DNA from: Limosilactobacillus sp.
GTDB lineage: Bacteria; Bacillota; Bacilli; Lactobacillales; Lactobacillaceae
Assembly: GCF_022651205.1 (NCBI RefSeq)
Contig: NZ_JALCQI010000001.1
Coordinates: 124,001-188,000 of the forward strand
DNA: 64,000 nucleotides
Direction of reading: 5' to 3'
The position numbers and the translations under genes are program-made. Shown piece after piece: positions 62,101 through 64,000 of the stretch. Numbering within the stretch: the stretch's first letter is position 1; every line of letters starts with the position of its first letter. Below the pieces are notes generated by a model. It saw only the letters and a program-made list of their open reading frames with translations, did not search any database and was not told the DNA's origin.

Positions 62101-64000
62101 TCCGACCGGGACATGGGACGAATATGATCTTACTAAGCGGGGTTATACGGCAGTCATTAACGGTCAGGCTGTCACGAAGGTAGTAAGTGAGACTGTTAGC
62201 CCCGACAGCAAGGATCAGACGGTGAATGTCAGCTACATCAAGAACGTTGCCAATATTACGATTAATCACGCGCAAGTCACGGTCACTTATGGGGAAAAAG
62301 TTGAGATTCCAGCTGGAATCACCAATTCTGTAGCGGCTGGTGACCCGTTGATTACCTTGCCAGCTGGCAGCAACAATGTGCGGTTAAGTACAGATGATTT
62401 CTTATTTGCTGACAAAAATAGCAATATTCTGAGACAGTCACCAGTGAATGTTGGGAACTACCGCATTGTTCTGAATGGTCATGGTTTAGCGAAGTTCAAG
62501 GCTCTTGATTCTAACTTCACGTGGAATTACGATCCAAAGGCTTCCTATGTTGAATACAAGATTACAGCTTCTAAGAATGTTGTTAGTGTAAGTGGTACAC
62601 AAACCGAAACTTACAATGATTCTGCTCAGAATGTTGCCTACAATGCTGACGGCAATAACAGTGTCACGGTTTCAATTTCTAGAGCTGCGGATAACCAAAA
62701 TGGAGCCCTTGCTAGCCTGACTGGTGTCACCTTAGATTCGGGCGACTTTAAGATTGTTAATGCAGCTGGTAAAGGAACCCAAGCAATTAATGCTAACGGC
62801 ACTTACCACATTGTTTTAACTGATCTTGGTTTAGGCAAGATCAAGGATAAATTAGGCAGCAACTACGCTATAACCCAAGCTAACACCTTTGGTACGCTGC
62901 AAATTAACAAGGCTACTGCTACAGCAACCTTAACTGGTCAAAATAATCGTAACTACAATGGCTCAGCTGTTTCACGGGATGACTTGTATGCTGGCACGAA
63001 TGGCAACATCACAGTTACGATTGCTATTCCGAATAGTGACAAGACCATTAGCTACACTTTAAAGAATGGCGATTACACTTGGGACACTGCAGGTCATGTA
63101 GCTCCAACTGATCACGGTACTTACACGTTCCAACTTAATAAGGATAAGGTTTTAGCAGGCTTACAAGCTGCAATCGCTGGTGATTCAACTTGGAAGGGCA
63201 ATGTTACTCTTAGTGCTGATAATTTAACTGGTAGTGCTCAATTTGACATTAATCAAAGAACATCTAGCGTTTCATTAGATGGCTCAGAATCTGTAACTTA
63301 CAATGGCAAGCAAGCTGAGACGCCGCTTGGTCAATTGAAGGACAAGATTTCAGCTACTAATTTAGTTGGTCATGATGCTCACTTAGATCTATCTGGCTTA
63401 ACTGCTAGTGACTTTGATTGGTACAAAGGCACAACTAAGCTTGATGAGGCGCCAACTGATCATGGTAATTACACGATCAAGCTGAAGGCTGATGGCTTAA
63501 CTGCTCTTCAAAATAAAAATAAGAACTACAAGCTATCAATTAATGATCAGCAAAATGAGTATGGTTATGTAATTAATACTGCCAAGGGTACGATTAAATT
63601 AGCTAATACGCATACGATTACTTTTGGTGATAGTGACCCAGATTACTACCAGAACTATCAATTAACTCTAGGGACAACTACTAAAGTTGATGGATTTACT
63701 CCAAGCTATACTTTGCAAGCTGGTGATTTGCAATTCTCAACTGATGGCAGTAACTGGTCAACTTCTGTGCCAACTGGTGTCGGTGAGTATCATGTTTCCT
63801 TGAGTCAAGCTGGTTTTGATCATATTAAGGATGCCAACGGTGAGAACGGCAATGTTGTTTGGCCAGCAACGTATAGTGAAATCACAGATAGTGCTAAGTA
63901 TGTCATCAACGCTGCAACGGCTACCGCTGAATTAGGCGGTAATGCAACGATGCAGTATGATGGCCAACCTGCCGAGCCCTCCGATCTTAACGGCAATGGC
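56174..64000 (+). CDS. Second giant surface protein (partial, runs off window): KxYKxGKxW signal, BspA-like DUF285 repeats, MucBP and MBG repeats
   Basis: MGKNNQQRRMVPERKNFKLYKAKKQWLTACATFMFAFGASAVMN...; frame open for 2609 codons to 64000, not listed in track because no stop codon; repeats WDVSNVTSMTETF, WDVSHVTNMNSLF, ANWNTGSVTNMNALF. Confidence 0.9.
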   Translation, partial: MGKNNQQRRMVPERKNFKLYKAKKQWLTACATFMFAFGASAVMNVAQADKQPDEIKPHVEEVEGSSTTGKSLVANSSVSLTKSTTKSTDNANTSAQPTSQTQQPADKSATSTVTKAASGQTDSDAISAVTSKPESTQPASASEQDNSAVNSAKPASEIPASATTQTTSSAGSVTKKQSSDKQSAKSNIPVPVTHHAVDSSGTTNGGYNSATWGTLDTSKWTGQTATFNGTSYYQLTKYTGDQAHIIVPNEADFEAANQSTNNPQVAISNDLLKGLAKNATTIAFSKTGDKKVKLVSDNLDSTFENNSNLEKLDANNLDTSSVTSMKKTFHAAPKLSSLTGISGWDVSNVTSMTETFRGMNSLHTLAGLENWDVRKVTDMNNIFNEENTSNNVDISALSNWKTSSLQNLSTAFANIKFTNLHGLESWDVSHVTNMNSLFENDDKLTDISALANWKTGNVQNFGSLFASAYKLTDLGALANWNTSSATDIDRAFNGTGLINYHGLENWDTSKVTNFEAMFANEGALVDASGIANWNTGSVTNMNALFTGSSPQYLDFSKWDFSKVNKASDVIKNIKTVVYLGNNSTMTADKLSAWGLTQANQPIIFASGALYTLLSSNKNNHKIKINNANNAYGTPGTQIGTISVPVVYNAGTASDATAAMKSYQDMVEHKVQQYVDDNNCALKLISKDPVNDLTGHNNHLVNYAQATYAKTAVTVQLIDDDDHGSQVGSTQGGILDKSDQVKFTIPANYQLAQNPGLTITQTGNQATLTHDPTGGQVTVQIHLVHQTKQVDGNTAGLPEDVKKSLNKDISRTINYTGLTSEQVNQIPAAQRTQTVHLTGKATYDLVTKKLVSDITWDPAQINGFTPKNFAGYVSRVVGTNGNQVSQITVTADSQPEAVTVNYKKAQFKINVWDNTTNQLLFPDGYEWEFSNTIGYVTIVPSNYHADNYQSIGVTGVPYGVKITGDQKKDLNQPDTRWWIPNYYCDSDANKYDLAGSTIMIHVVHKLKDVTIKGSDGKTYDGQPGTFGSDKPITITGTDAATGKKDIKLVSKDISINDFVWNTDAAHDAPSEAGNYKLDFKDNATKKAIIDILQKNNSEYGISYIYPNNLGNIHTELDYHITPASKVVVRYYDVTGKEKTGTEWQPTDGTEIASQIENFVGKGGDPFSLDSLSNKWNYDQVGWKFVGQNSVTKYPTSGTTTPDGNYYVGNYNVYLKAAQPISKTITRTIINKLPSGTVTTTQKGLVSRTHSVDKTTGKVSYGEWKNGTWDAFNVPTQAGYLLKITQEIDGQSSQIKSINKETVTFNSKPVTITISYQEVRFTIKVQDDTTGNELYSKDYSKSDGDFWDNFSAEIKNHGDYQSVKITGEPKSNPNVVTSNRGQSFTDPNTQWWFPNVAKDPAALAGQTFVIHVVHKLKDVTISGSDGKTYDGQPGTFGNDKPITITGTDMVDNSQKTLDIADITTADFKWNDASHTNAGSYTLTPKDQAKLIQTLQKDNPKYGVAYLKSIGGQLNYTIKSKVTFEFVDHDNNDTVIGRPVTQGMTINEENTITRALTIPDKYVLATGQTLPTSYKPTSNAPIVKIQLAHKIDDVQETATRTATVHYIYANGDKAGQKAAADAVLEVAYKRTNKKDEVTGQVTDGNWLWDQSKNDDGFTHGYKAVHGDWTLPQNWANVSVKNPDVTGYTAITKGDWEINKDGTQSNVPANQFVFPTYAGRGTSTEGDNSVAYTDEAPVYEARPVHTVYYAEVKDEGRLVTKSFKKYDNGTYTDADVITLPNGTKQSYAQIKVWYQGTPTEVVTNKSSDPKNWQVTYDWTWNKDGGDQSTPGFTVISGQGLWHNIENGGSWGITAPDLSGYTVVSLRQDIGRHSVTSGAPKVTLDGETTATAFTDSADDWYYKNNLTTYYVPNADLQRTITRTIKIAGEDPVTQTVTFNRMAYINLDDTGIVFGAIIGGDAYKNVIGDNVWNHNSSDPDGIPTGTWDEYDLTKRGYTAVINGQAVTKVVSETVSPDSKDQTVNVSYIKNVANITINHAQVTVTYGEKVEIPAGITNSVAAGDPLITLPAGSNNVRLSTDDFLFADKNSNILRQSPVNVGNYRIVLNGHGLAKFKALDSNFTWNYDPKASYVEYKITASKNVVSVSGTQTETYNDSAQNVAYNADGNNSVTVSISRAADNQNGALASLTGVTLDSGDFKIVNAAGKGTQAINANGTYHIVLTDLGLGKIKDKLGSNYAITQANTFGTLQINKATATATLTGQNNRNYNGSAVSRDDLYAGTNGNITVTIAIPNSDKTISYTLKNGDYTWDTAGHVAPTDHGTYTFQLNKDKVLAGLQAAIAGDSTWKGNVTLSADNLTGSAQFDINQRTSSVSLDGSESVTYNGKQAETPLGQLKDKISATNLVGHDAHLDLSGLTASDFDWYKGTTKLDEAPTDHGNYTIKLKADGLTALQNKNKNYKLSINDQQNEYGYVINTAKGTIKLANTHTITFGDSDPDYYQNYQLTLGTTTKVDGFTPSYTLQAGDLQFSTDGSNWSTSVPTGVGEYHVSLSQAGFDHIKDANGENGNVVWPATYSEITDSAKYVINAATATAELGGNATMQYDGQPAEPSDLNGNG
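59168..59284 (+). repeat. Near-identical 117-bp in-frame direct repeat, copy 1
   Basis: ATTCATGTGGTTCACAAGCTgAAgGATGTTACc...GGTACTGAT; ~10 mismatches by eye versus copy 2. Confidence 0.85.
60395..60511 (+). repeat. Near-identical 117-bp in-frame direct repeat, copy 2
   Basis: ATTCATGTGGTTCACAAGCTaAAaGATGTTACg...GGTACTGAT. Confidence 0.85.

Overview
The window looks like a chromosomal segment from a Firmicutes lactic-acid bacterium, most likely Lactobacillaceae and Limosilactobacillus-like; this is inferred from protein families and low GC, not from a search. The first ~25 kb is mostly ordinary: APC permeases, NUDIX, guanylate-kinase-like, Fur, TetR-YhgE, OFA-type MFS, D-lactate/2-hydroxyacid dehydrogenase, CsbD/GlsB, HflX, DedA, HelD, two tandem DMT exporters, LtaS, CoaA and GuaA. 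From ~25.2 kb to the right edge it is an adhesin-rich accessory region. It holds a YSIRK/LPXTG mucus-binding adhesin split by an in-frame ochre codon, a YefM/RelE-type TA pair, a Fic toxin with an HTH antitoxin carrying a VbhA-like SNVMEG motif, and a SEC10/PgrA-like LPXTG protein. It also holds two tandem giant surface proteins (4567 aa, and at least 2609 aa running off the window) that share promoter, leader and signal peptide but have different heads. The least explained signal is a dispersed intergenic hairpin-array repeat, with copies near 9.3-9.5 kb (+) and 19.9-20.3 kb (-). Its ~50-nt main hairpin shows compensatory substitutions between copies and its loops share a CTTG core. I also see a short TIR-bounded MITE-like element at ~25.22-25.39 kb. 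No rRNA, tRNA or CRISPR array was recognised.
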